64,000 bases of DNA, taken from the NCBI GenBank assembly GCA_016193485.1, contig JACPRZ010000063.1:62001-126000 (forward strand), written 5' to 3'. The notes beneath the pieces are model-generated. The model ran no database searches and was not told the DNA's origin. It saw nothing but the letters and a program-made list of their open reading frames with translations. This document shows positions 54,028-62,624 of the stretch, in pieces. The stretch's first letter is position 1; each line of letters begins with the position of its first letter. This DNA comes from Bacteroidota bacterium (GTDB lineage Bacteria; Bacteroidota; Bacteroidia; JACPRZ01). The translations under genes were made by a program, and so were the position numbers.

Positions 54028-55365
54028 ATGAAAAATACAGTATTGCGGGTCAATGAGGTGAGCAAAAGTTTTATCCTGCAGGCAGAGCAGCCCGGAGGTT
54101 TTTTAACCGGACCGCTATTCAGGAAAAATACCACAATACAAAAACGCGAAAAATTTACCGCGCTTGAAAATATTTCTTTCGAACTGAACGGAGGAGATAT
54201 CCTGGGAATAATTGGTGAAAACGGTTCCGGGAAAACAACATTGTTGAATATCATCAGCGGGATTATTAAACCCACATCGGGTAACGTTGAATGCCGTGGC
54301 AGGGTACATTCCATTCTTGAACTGGGTACCGGCTTTCATCCCGATTTATCGGGGAGGCAGAATATTTTTCTGAATGCATCCCTTCTCGGAATAGAACGAA
54401 AAAAAATTAAAGAAAAACTGGAGGAGATAATTGATTTCAGCGAAATCGGGAAATTCCTTGATGTCCCGGTAAAATTTTATTCAACAGGGATGTACCTGCG
54501 TCTTGCTTTTTCAGTTTCCCTGATACTGGATGCCGACATTCTGCTCATGGATGAAATTATTACGGTTGGAGATGCATCCTTCCGGCAAAAATCATTCAGA
54601 CGGCTTCTTGAAAAGATGCGGTCGGGAATTTCGGTCGTAATGGTTTCCCATAATCTGAATGAAGTTGCCGAACTGTGCACGCGCTGTATACGGCTTAGCA
54701 AAGGGAAAATCATTGACAGCGATGATGCTTTTTCGGTTACGCGCAGATATTATCAGGAGGCGGTCCGGAATGACCTCCTTGAAAGCAACAGAACTGAATC
54801 GCTGCAGGTCACCGGGGAAAAAATAATGTCTTATACCGGAACGAAACCGTTAAGCCATGAAAAATCATTTCTCCCTCCCTTTCTGCAATGGAGGTCGGAG
54901 GATGAGGCACCGGGTAACGACAAAATCCGCCTTCTCGGCATTGGAATCAAAGCATCCGGTAAAAATACCGGTGAACCGGTTTGTTCAACAGATGCTGTCG
55001 AGATTAACACTCAATTTAAAGTAATGAGGGAACTTATCGGTTTGAAGATATACCTGTTGCTTAATGATCAGATGGGTAATACCGTTTTTATTTCGGGAGC
55101 GGAAATTTCAGGGGAAAATGAAAAAACATGCAAACCGGGTCAATATGAAACGACCGCGCTGCTTCGCAAAGGCCAGTTAAATCCCGGAATGTTTTCTGCA
55201 GGGTTGCTGTTTATGGAGCAGCCACAGGCAGTATGCGCCAAATTCCCAAAGGTAATTTATGGCACCGTAAGCCGTACGGAAAAAGAGCAGGATAGTGATG
55301 ATGATGATTTCAGCAAAACAGGTTTATTTAATATCCCGATTCAATGGACAACCATCCGGACATAG
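54028..55365 (+). CDS. ABC polysaccharide exporter ATPase with Wzt-like C-terminal domain
   Basis: This 445-residue protein has a nucleotide-binding domain in residues 1-250: Walker A GENGSGKTT at 63-71, LELGTGFHPDLSGRQN typical of Wzt/TagH ATPases, the signature YSTGMYLRLAF, and Walker B ADILLMDEI. Residues about 290-440 form a beta-sandwich Wzt-C-type domain, which in O-antigen exporters binds the modified non-reducing end of the chain and gates export. This implies that the exported glycan carries a terminal cap, and the radical SAM, sulfotransferase or amidotransferase genes nearby could supply it (inference). The 3' end overlaps the next gene by 22 bp. Confidence 0.92.
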   Translation: MKNTVLRVNEVSKSFILQAEQPGGFLTGPLFRKNTTIQKREKFTALENISFELNGGDILGIIGENGSGKTTLLNIISGIIKPTSGNVECRGRVHSILELGTGFHPDLSGRQNIFLNASLLGIERKKIKEKLEEIIDFSEIGKFLDVPVKFYSTGMYLRLAFSVSLILDADILLMDEIITVGDASFRQKSFRRLLEKMRSGISVVMVSHNLNEVAELCTRCIRLSKGKIIDSDDAFSVTRRYYQEAVRNDLLESNRTESLQVTGEKIMSYTGTKPLSHEKSFLPPFLQWRSEDEAPGNDKIRLLGIGIKASGKNTGEPVCSTDAVEINTQFKVMRELIGLKIYLLLNDQMGNTVFISGAEISGENEKTCKPGQYETTALLRKGQLNPGMFSAGLLFMEQPQAVCAKFPKVIYGTVSRTEKEQDSDDDDFSKTGLFNIPIQWTTIRT

Positions 55366-56903
55366 CAATACAGGATAATCTTTTTTTCCCGGATACCGGA
55401 AAAGAGGCGCCCGGATTTACCCGCTCACTCCTTGCCGTTTTTTTCCTTTTATTTTTTGCGTGTTCCGGTACTGATATGGATACAAAAATTATTACCCTTC
55501 AAACAGATGATCCTTCATCAATCGCAATCCGGCTTGTGAACAACGGAAACACTCCGGTCAGGCTAATGCTGAAATTTAACGGAGGATGTTTTTTTTCAAC
55601 GGTAAAAGAGATACTTGATACGGTTGCCGGAATGCCGGAAGACCTGCCGGGTGAGCCACCCTACCGAAAAGCATGGCGGTTTCTGGCGCGGCATATACAT
55701 TCTTCTTATCCCCTTACAAAGGACGAATGGTACCATTCCCCCCTGCTTCTCTTTAATTCTCCCGGATTCGGTTATTGTGATGATAAGGCAACAGCGCTCG
55801 CCTCTCTCTGGAAAGAAATGGGATACGATTCGCGCATCTGGTATCTTGGCGGACATTCCGTACCTGAAGTATTTACCGGAGACGGGTGGGAAATGTATGA
55901 TCCGTCTAGAAATGTTTGTTACCTGACTGCGACCGGTAAACCGGCCTCGGTTGAAGATATTATTACCGACAACGCTGTTTTCAGCAAACCCTATTTCTGC
56001 GGCAACTCATTTTATTCCCTCCTGTATGATTTAATGAAAGAAAACGAGAAAAAATTATTTCTTTCAACCGGCAATAACCGTATCACAGCGACTCCGGGCA
56101 TGGATGATACCGGATTATTTTTTGAAATTCCTTCCCGGGCGCTTTTTGAATTTCCGGTGAGATATTATCATGAAATTATGTCAGGTGACAGTACTAAAAT
56201 TCCCGTGTATGAAACTGCCAGGATTTTATTACCCCCTGCACCGGCACAGTCGGTTGCCGTTCCGCTTGTTTTGATCAGCGCAACCGGGAACGGGATAATA
56301 GGATTAAATAATGAAAAATATAATATCGGCTCAGATGAATGCCGGGAGATGATAAGAAAACAACAACAATTTAATTACCGCATTGCAGTGAATAACCCTG
56401 AAGATACGGTCATCATCACGTATTTAATCAATCCATCTTTAATAAAATTAAAAACCGCAAACACAATTTACATCAGCGGAATGAACTGCCGCAATATTTC
56501 TGCGGCCATTTTTGATCTTCCCTTTTCAGCGAAGCCGCGTACCTTTTTGTTTGACTCCCTGGTTGACTGCAGGAAAGGAATCGCGCTTCTGGATAAGATA
56601 AGACAAAACCAAAGCAATACCATTTCCGACACCGCTTCGCTGTTCCTGCTGGCGGATGAATATCTTTCTTCAGACCCATTTCTTACACCGAATGAAAAAA
56701 ATAAAAACTCTTTGCGCATCCGTTCCTGCACACGGAAGATCGTCACTGCACTGGATAAAGAAGAATCCGTGAAATTATTTACCATGATGGACAAAAACAT
56801 CAATTTGATTTATCTATATATTGCGATGGCAGGTCGTGGCGAAATTCCGATAAAATCCGCTACCATCCGGAAATTTATTAATGGGATTACGCAAGAGACA
56901 TAA
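55344..56903 (+). CDS. Lipoprotein with transglutaminase-like domain
   Basis: The N terminus has a hydrophobic segment ending LFFAC, a lipobox with Cys40, though the 27-residue stretch before it is long for a signal n-region; the start overlaps wzt by 22 bp. Residues about 80-200 form a transglutaminase-like core with a probable triad: Cys145 in GFGYCDDKAT, His171 in LGGHSVPEVF and Asp186 in WEMYDPSRN. The other 310 residues are not recognised and look mostly beta then alpha. Transglutaminase-like proteases and transferases often act on peptide or wall substrates in the periplasm. Translational overlap with the exporter ATPase suggests a role linked to the exported product (inference). Confidence 0.72.
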   Translation: MDNHPDIAIQDNLFFPDTGKEAPGFTRSLLAVFFLLFFACSGTDMDTKIITLQTDDPSSIAIRLVNNGNTPVRLMLKFNGGCFFSTVKEILDTVAGMPEDLPGEPPYRKAWRFLARHIHSSYPLTKDEWYHSPLLLFNSPGFGYCDDKATALASLWKEMGYDSRIWYLGGHSVPEVFTGDGWEMYDPSRNVCYLTATGKPASVEDIITDNAVFSKPYFCGNSFYSLLYDLMKENEKKLFLSTGNNRITATPGMDDTGLFFEIPSRALFEFPVRYYHEIMSGDSTKIPVYETARILLPPAPAQSVAVPLVLISATGNGIIGLNNEKYNIGSDECREMIRKQQQFNYRIAVNNPEDTVIITYLINPSLIKLKTANTIYISGMNCRNISAAIFDLPFSAKPRTFLFDSLVDCRKGIALLDKIRQNQSNTISDTASLFLLADEYLSSDPFLTPNEKNKNSLRIRSCTRKIVTALDKEESVKLFTMMDKNINLIYLYIAMAGRGEIPIKSATIRKFINGITQET

Positions 56904-56945
56904 GTAAGGTGGTTTGTTTCTGTATCGAGTTTAAAACCCGGTAAG

Positions 56946-58418
56946 ATGGAAAATTATTCAAAATATAATCCTGTTCCGGAAGCGGTTCTGAACGAATATA
57001 ATAAGACCCGCGCCAATGGACCGCAACCTGTTTTATGCTACGCTCCGTTCAAAAATCTCTATTTCGGTCACGAAGGGCGTGTTATCGCATGTTGCTATAA
57101 CCAGAAATATTTACTGGGCATTTACCCGCAGCAGTCCATTAAGGAAATCTGGTTTGGCGAGAAAGCCGGAATTCTCCGGAACTATATTTTGAATAATGAC
57201 CTCTCGCTCGGCTGCAAACATTGCAGGCATATGCTGACGGCAGGAAATTTTGATGCGGTAAAAACCAAAATGTACGATCACCATAAGGAAAATGTCAATA
57301 AATATCCGAGCGTTTTTGAATTTGAACTGATTAACACCTGCAACCTGGAATGTATAATGTGCAGCGGGAGGTATTCTTCTTCCATCCGGAAAAACCGGGA
57401 AAAACTTCCACCGGTATCGGAGGTCTACGATAAAATTTTTTTGGAACAACTTGTTGAATATATTCCCTTCCTGGAAGAAACAAAATTTTATGGAGGGGAA
57501 CCATTCCTGGTTGAAATTTATTATGAAATTTGGGATATGATTGCCCGTTTAAACCCGCAATGCAGGATCAGCATACAGACCAACGGGACTATCCTGAACA
57601 ATCGGGTTAAAGAATTGTTGCAGAAATGCAACTTTCATATATGTGTTTCCATGGAATCGCTTGAAAAAAACAGGTACGAAAACATCCGAATCAATGGTAA
57701 ATTTGAAACGGTAATGGATAATACTTCATACTTCAGGGAATATTCCCGCGCAAATAATACTTTCTTCGGCATATCGGTATGCGCTATGCGGCAGAACTGG
57801 CAGGAAATACCATCCTTTGTGAAATTTTGTAATTCTCTTAACGCCCCGCTTTATATTCACACGGTCTGGAATCCGCAGCACTGTTCTCTATGGAATCTCG
57901 CACCGGAAGAATTAAAAAAAATAGTCAGTGAATTAAAAGCATTTTCACTTCACGGGGGTACGGAAACGGAGAGAAAGAATTCCCGCCATTTTAACGATTT
58001 TTTGCTGCAGATGGAACAATGGTATGAATACTCCGTAACTGTGCGGGAAAAAATCCATGAAGATATACAATCAGTGAACGAAGTAACGCAAAATGAGAAA
58101 ATACACGAACGGATCAGGGAATATGTCCGGACTTTACCTGACTTTACTGAAACCGCCAAAAACGAAAAAGAAAATCATCTGATAAACAGATTTGACGAAA
58201 TCATGGTTCTCATTTCCGATAGTTTTCAGAGGAAGGTAATTCTTAAAAGGATTGAAAAGGTAAACATCAGCAGGGTGATGCAATACCTTGAAATAAATTC
58301 AAAGGAACAAATCGTACAAATGGCGGTGACCTACGCTGAAAAATCCCACATTGATTTTTTTCTTCCGGATATCAATGAGACGCAGGAAGAGGCAGATATT
58401 CCATATTTCAACCCGTAG
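56946..58418 (+). CDS. Radical SAM protein, class B (SPASM/twitch domain before the core), copy 2
   Basis: This 490-residue protein is a homologue of the gene at 49319, with the same reversed order: CYAPFKNLYFGHEG, CC at 49-50, CKHC at 90-93, then the radical SAM core INTCNLECIMC (Cys132, 136, 139), FYGGEPFLVEIYYEIW and IQTNGTILNNRV. The C-terminal extension of about 150 residues is longer than in copy 1 and mostly helical, rich in Glu and Lys. The stop codon overlaps the GTG of the UbiA gene by one base (TAGTG), so the two are translationally coupled. That coupling is the best clue that radical SAM chemistry and the UbiA product belong to one pathway. Confidence 0.88.
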   Translation: MENYSKYNPVPEAVLNEYNKTRANGPQPVLCYAPFKNLYFGHEGRVIACCYNQKYLLGIYPQQSIKEIWFGEKAGILRNYILNNDLSLGCKHCRHMLTAGNFDAVKTKMYDHHKENVNKYPSVFEFELINTCNLECIMCSGRYSSSIRKNREKLPPVSEVYDKIFLEQLVEYIPFLEETKFYGGEPFLVEIYYEIWDMIARLNPQCRISIQTNGTILNNRVKELLQKCNFHICVSMESLEKNRYENIRINGKFETVMDNTSYFREYSRANNTFFGISVCAMRQNWQEIPSFVKFCNSLNAPLYIHTVWNPQHCSLWNLAPEELKKIVSELKAFSLHGGTETERKNSRHFNDFLLQMEQWYEYSVTVREKIHEDIQSVNEVTQNEKIHERIREYVRTLPDFTETAKNEKENHLINRFDEIMVLISDSFQRKVILKRIEKVNISRVMQYLEINSKEQIVQMAVTYAEKSHIDFFLPDINETQEEADIPYFNP

Positions 58419-59470
58419 TGAAAATATTAAAACTCAACCGCTGGTGGCTCTACAAGGTATCGCCCCTACTGGGAATCGCATACCTTTTTATCTATGTAAA
58501 TAAGATAACCCCGGAAAATACCGCATATCTGCTCTTCTGGTTTCTTGTTGCCGTTACGGGAATTGCCGGCACCGGATATTTCATCAACGACTTTTTTGAC
58601 CGGAAATCAGATATTCTTTCAGGGAAGCAAAATATGGTTGCCGTTTTATCACTCTTTAACCGGCTGCTTTTACTCTTCATACTCCTTACGATCTCTGCCA
58701 TCCCGTGGTTTTTTCTTCCCCATCCACCCCTTGTTTTTATACTCATCGGTGTTCAGTTTTTGTTTTTTATTCTTTATTCCCATCCCTTAACACGCTTTAA
58801 GGAAAAAACATTTTTAGGCGTGATCAGCGATGCATTGTACGGCCACATTATTCCTTTTCTCCTCACCGCCATCATTTTCACCAGCATATTCCCACACTCC
58901 CGCACTCCCGCACTCCCGTACTCCCAATATATTCTCATCCTTGTACTCGGTACGGGATGGCAGTTTATCAAAGGACTGCGGAATATCCTCCTCCACCAGA
59001 TTGATGACCGGAAAAACGATCGGAAAGCCGGGTTTTCGACTTTTGTACTGAAAATCGGTCCGCTGAAAACCATAAATTCCATTAACAGAATAATTTTACC
59101 GGTGGAACTAATTACGTTCGTAGGGGTGCTGATTGTTGTTTCGTTAAACATCCCGTATTTTTATTTATGGTTCCTGTTTTTTCTCATCTGGTCATTTTTT
59201 TTATTTTCCGTCTACAGGATCCGAACTGTGCCTGTACGGCAATTCAGGGTTAAATTTTTGTTTTTCTTCAACGATTTTTATGAGATGTGGATGCCGGTTG
59301 TTGCGGCTGGTTATCTTGCATATTGCGATAAATGGTTCATCGTTATTATTTTATTGCACGTAATCTTGTTTAATAAAATCCCGGTTAAAATTTTTAATGA
59401 TTTTAGAATTATTGTCAGGAATCTGATAACTTTTTTTAAAGTGGATATTAAGAAAACAAACCCTGTCTGA
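58418..59470 (+). CDS. UbiA-family prenyltransferase
   Basis: This 350-residue polytopic protein has both UbiA acidic motifs: NDFFDRKSD at 57-65 and DDRKNDRKAG near 205. Eight or nine helices and the YSHPLTRFKEKTFLG loop fit the UbiA fold, whose members transfer a polyprenyl or similar chain to an aromatic ring, heme or phosphosugar acceptor. Translation begins at GTG inside the stop codon of the radical SAM gene. A four-unit octamer repeat encodes part of the loop after helix five (FPHSRTPALPYSQY). Its place between radical SAM, glycosyltransferase and AsnB genes favours a lipid-linked intermediate over quinone synthesis; the acceptor is unknown. Confidence 0.8.
   Translation: MKILKLNRWWLYKVSPLLGIAYLFIYVNKITPENTAYLLFWFLVAVTGIAGTGYFINDFFDRKSDILSGKQNMVAVLSLFNRLLLLFILLTISAIPWFFLPHPPLVFILIGVQFLFFILYSHPLTRFKEKTFLGVISDALYGHIIPFLLTAIIFTSIFPHSRTPALPYSQYILILVLGTGWQFIKGLRNILLHQIDDRKNDRKAGFSTFVLKIGPLKTINSINRIILPVELITFVGVLIVVSLNIPYFYLWFLFFLIWSFFLFSVYRIRTVPVRQFRVKFLFFFNDFYEMWMPVVAAGYLAYCDKWFIVIILLHVILFNKIPVKIFNDFRIIVRNLITFFKVDIKKTNPV
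58893..58925 (+). repeat. Octamer tandem repeat inside the UbiA gene
   Basis: Four consecutive 8-bp units of the form RYACTCCC (ACACTCCC, GCACTCCC, GCACTCCC, GTACTCCC) encode HSRTPALPYS in a predicted loop. The total length is not a multiple of three per unit, so its in-frame persistence implies that the insertion or its surroundings were adjusted. Confidence 0.7.
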
Positions 59471-59484
59471 CACAAGGTTTACTT

Positions 59485-60717
59485 ATGAAAGAAAACATAT
59501 TTGTTTACGCTGTATGCGGCAGCGAAAAACATATTGCCACGTTTAACTTTTCACTTCGCCACCTTAAATATTTTACGGGTAATCCTGTCATTGTGGTCAC
59601 TGATGAGGCGAGGAACAAAGGCAAAATCAACCACGATAATATTTTAAATGTTCCAACACCCCACTCGTTAACAGATAAAGAAGCAAGCATCTGGCTGAAA
59701 ACGCGTTTACCCGAAATTGTCCCGCCCGGAAATACATATTGCTATCTTGACAGCGATGTGATTGCAGTGAGCGGTAGGGCGGCAGATGTATTTATGCATT
59801 TCAATCCCCCTGTAAAATTTGCTTTGGATCATTGCCCCTCCGATGAATTCAGTCCATGGGCTGTACGGTGTGAATGTATTGAGCGCGACAGGGAAAAGCA
59901 TGAAAGGTACCTGCTCCTGATGAATCAATACCGGCAATCGGAAGAAAAATATATTGAACGAAATGTCCCGAAGAGAGAGGTGTCCTATAAAAGATTTATT
60001 CATTTACGGGATGTGATGACCGATTTCAAATGGAAAACCTCCATTACTGAAAAAAATATAATGTTAAAATATTTTCTTCTTTTATTCAGGCCATACCCGT
60101 ACCGATTCGGAACATTTCTGAAACGGCATGGAGGTTATGAATGGGATCGCTGGAAGCGCAGAATTTATGATACGGACGGTACGCTGCTCTATGATGATGC
60201 GGATCCCTATCCGGATTTTACAAGATTTGTTGAAGAGCACTTTGCTCCGGAAGAAAGCCGGAAAATTCTTGCTGAAAGAAAAGCCCGCGATTCTTTTAAG
60301 GTACGATGCACCCATTTGCATGAATCCATCAGGAATAAATTTAATATTCCCGAACCCGAACCAAAATGGAGGCATTGGAACGGTGGAGTATTCCTTTTTA
60401 ATGAAACGGCAAAAGAGTTTTTTGAAACATGGCACCGCTTTACCCTTGAAATATTTTCTGATCCCTATTGGGAGAAAAGAGACCAGGGAACCCTTATAGC
60501 AACGGTATGGAAGCAAGGAATGCAGGAACGGAATCCGCTTCCTGAAGTATTCAATTTTATTGCCGACTATAACAGCGAAAACCTTAAATTTGATCCGGGC
60601 AATGGATTCACCAGGGACAATTTTTCTACTTATATTCACCCCCATCTGGTTCATGTTTACCACCACTTTGGCGATAAAAACTGGCCCGTATGGAAATGGA
60701 TTGAATCGCTGATTTGA
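59485..60717 (+). CDS. GT-A fold glycosyltransferase-like protein
   Basis: This 410-residue cytoplasmic protein starts with a Rossmann-type half (FVYAVCGSEKHIATFNFSLRHL, VIVVTDEA) leading to YCYLDSDVIA with a DxD metal-binding motif at residues 89-91, then HWNGGVFLFNETAKEFFETW and a final HPHLVHVYHHFGDKNWPVW. These are the landmarks of GT8-like nucleotide-sugar transferases, though residues 130-300 form an insertion I do not recognise, rich in Arg and Lys. It probably adds a sugar to the product made by this locus. It starts 14 bp after the UbiA gene. Confidence 0.72.
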   Translation: MKENIFVYAVCGSEKHIATFNFSLRHLKYFTGNPVIVVTDEARNKGKINHDNILNVPTPHSLTDKEASIWLKTRLPEIVPPGNTYCYLDSDVIAVSGRAADVFMHFNPPVKFALDHCPSDEFSPWAVRCECIERDREKHERYLLLMNQYRQSEEKYIERNVPKREVSYKRFIHLRDVMTDFKWKTSITEKNIMLKYFLLLFRPYPYRFGTFLKRHGGYEWDRWKRRIYDTDGTLLYDDADPYPDFTRFVEEHFAPEESRKILAERKARDSFKVRCTHLHESIRNKFNIPEPEPKWRHWNGGVFLFNETAKEFFETWHRFTLEIFSDPYWEKRDQGTLIATVWKQGMQERNPLPEVFNFIADYNSENLKFDPGNGFTRDNFSTYIHPHLVHVYHHFGDKNWPVWKWIESLI

Positions 60718-60768
60718 TTTTTTGCGAACTTCGCCATCGTTCTTCCTCTATTTCCAACCCGTAATTCC

Positions 60769-62535
60769 ATGTGCGGTATTGTAGGGCAACTTAATTTCAA
60801 CGAACCGGTAAACGAACGAGTATTCCGGCAGATGAATAATACGCTGGCGCACCGGGGACCGGATGGTGAGGGATATTATTTTTCGACCGATAAAAAAATC
60901 GCATTAGGCCACAGGCGGCTTGCACTTATTGATTTATCTGAAAATGGCGCACAGCCGATGCCCAATGAAGACAAAACGATATGGCTGATATGCAATGGTG
61001 AAATCTATAATTACATTGAGTTACGCGATGAACTGAAAAAACAGGGGCATCGTTTCAAATCCGGGTCCGATTCGGAGGTAATTGTGCACGGGTATGAACA
61101 GTGGGGCATTGAAGTGGTGCAAAAACTTAAAGGCATGTTCGCCTTTTCCCTGCTGGATGAAAGAAAGCAAAAAATTTTCCTTGTCCGCGATCGGTTCGGA
61201 ATAAAACCGCTTTATTACTACCACGATCAGAACCGGTTTCTTTTCGGATCTGAAATAAAAGCCATAATTAATAATCCTGCCGTTGTACGGGAACTTGATA
61301 TATCATCCATGTGCGATTACCTTGTTTACCGCTATATTCCCAACCCAAAATCAATCTGGAAAAGAATCAGCAAACTTCCTCCTGCCCACTATCTTGAAGT
61401 CAATTTCAACGGCATCATGAAGTTGAATGAATACTGGAGATTACAGGCGGAAAACCGGAAGATCAATGAGAAAGAACTGATTGAACAGGTTAATGAAATG
61501 TTGTCAAATTCAGTTCACACGCATCTCCGTAGTGATGTGCCGGTTGGAACTTTTCTGAGCGGTGGATATGATTCCAGCGCTTTGGTCTTTTACCAGAATA
61601 AACTAAACCATAATACGATAACTTTTTCAGCCGGATTCGATAACTGGGAGGAAAGCGAACACCGGTACGCTGAAATGGTTGCCGGAGAATTTAAAACAAA
61701 ACATTTTTCAACGGTTATCGGTCAGGATTCTTTTGATGTAATGGAAAAACTGATGTATTATTATGATGAACCGCTCGGAGATATTTCAATCATCCCGACT
61801 TTCCTTATCAGTAAATTTGCCGCCTGCCAGGTTAAAACCGTGATGTCGGGCGAAGGCGCAGATGAAATTTTCTGCGGATATTCCTGGCACACCCCCCCGA
61901 AGAAGGACTTTGTAACCCAGTTTTTTCTTGATTCCTTAAATACGTCTTTTTATGATTACTCGCAGGAGCAATATGCTTCTGTCATGGCTATGGGACGTTT
62001 TACTTTCCAGGGACTTGCCGACCTGCTGGATGAAGATCTCGGCCGCTTCATTCCCGAATATCCCGACTGGTTCTACAAGAAAAACTATAATGAGAATCTC
62101 CATGGTGTAAAAAAGTTTCAATATGCCGATCTAAAAGCATTTATGGGCGAACTGATTCTTACAAAAGTTGACCGCGCCAGTATGGCTAATTCTCTTGAAG
62201 TAAGAGTTCCTTTTCTTGACCACGAACTGGTAGAATTCATTTTTCAGTTGCACCCAGGCAGCTATTTCAGAAGGAAAAAACGGAAATTCCCCTTGTACGA
62301 AAACATAAAAAACCATCTGCCTTCGAAAATTCTCAACCGCCCGAAACAGGGCTTTGTGGGACCCGACACTTTTTATATGAATTACAAATGGTACGAAGAT
62401 GTCATTCGCAACGGGAAACTGCTGAAAGAAAAATTCATCCGGGAAGAAAAATTTAACGAAATGCTTGAACAAAAAGATCACTGGCGCCTCTGGAAACTGG
62501 CGGTGCTGGAGTTCTGGCTGAGGAACTGGAATTAA
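60769..62535 (+). CDS. asnB: Asparagine synthase-like glutamine amidotransferase (AsnB family)
   Basis: This 588-residue protein has both halves of AsnB. The Ntn glutaminase begins at Cys2 (MCGIVGQLNF), with RGPDGEG, NGEIYNYIELR and GSDSEVIVHGYEQWG. The ATP-pyrophosphatase synthetase half has SGGYDSSA at 264-271 and SGEGADEIFCGYSWH. Housekeeping AsnB makes asparagine from aspartate and glutamine. In glycan and peptide clusters relatives amidate sugar or peptide carboxylates, and the position here favours such a role, but sequence alone cannot decide. A C7 tract encodes Thr-Pro-Pro after GYSWH. Confidence 0.9.
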   Translation: MCGIVGQLNFNEPVNERVFRQMNNTLAHRGPDGEGYYFSTDKKIALGHRRLALIDLSENGAQPMPNEDKTIWLICNGEIYNYIELRDELKKQGHRFKSGSDSEVIVHGYEQWGIEVVQKLKGMFAFSLLDERKQKIFLVRDRFGIKPLYYYHDQNRFLFGSEIKAIINNPAVVRELDISSMCDYLVYRYIPNPKSIWKRISKLPPAHYLEVNFNGIMKLNEYWRLQAENRKINEKELIEQVNEMLSNSVHTHLRSDVPVGTFLSGGYDSSALVFYQNKLNHNTITFSAGFDNWEESEHRYAEMVAGEFKTKHFSTVIGQDSFDVMEKLMYYYDEPLGDISIIPTFLISKFAACQVKTVMSGEGADEIFCGYSWHTPPKKDFVTQFFLDSLNTSFYDYSQEQYASVMAMGRFTFQGLADLLDEDLGRFIPEYPDWFYKKNYNENLHGVKKFQYADLKAFMGELILTKVDRASMANSLEVRVPFLDHELVEFIFQLHPGSYFRRKKRKFPLYENIKNHLPSKILNRPKQGFVGPDTFYMNYKWYEDVIRNGKLLKEKFIREEKFNEMLEQKDHWRLWKLAVLEFWLRNWN

Positions 62536-62542
62536 ACAGGTA

Positions 62543-62580
62543 AATACACATAATTAACGTTTTTGTTAATTATGTGTATT
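62543..62580. terminator. Perfect 16-bp-stem AT-rich hairpin after asnB
   Basis: AATACACATAATTAAC and GTTAATTATGTGTATT pair perfectly around GTTTTT. No T-run follows, so it may be an RNA end-protecting hairpin, a weak terminator or a miniature repeat. Confidence 0.45.
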
Positions 62581-62624
62581 CAGCGCATGAATTACCCGGA
62601 ACTTCATAAATTGAAAAATAAAAG

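Noticed and set aside
60082-60666. Minus-strand 194-codon ORF opposite the GT-A gene
   Set aside because: The plus-strand frame has clear motifs (DxD, HWNGG) over the same stretch; the antisense frame has none.
60769-62535. Calling asnB strictly as housekeeping asparagine synthetase
   Set aside because: Both catalytic halves are intact, but its place in a surface-glycan locus makes amidation of another substrate equally likely; sequence cannot decide.
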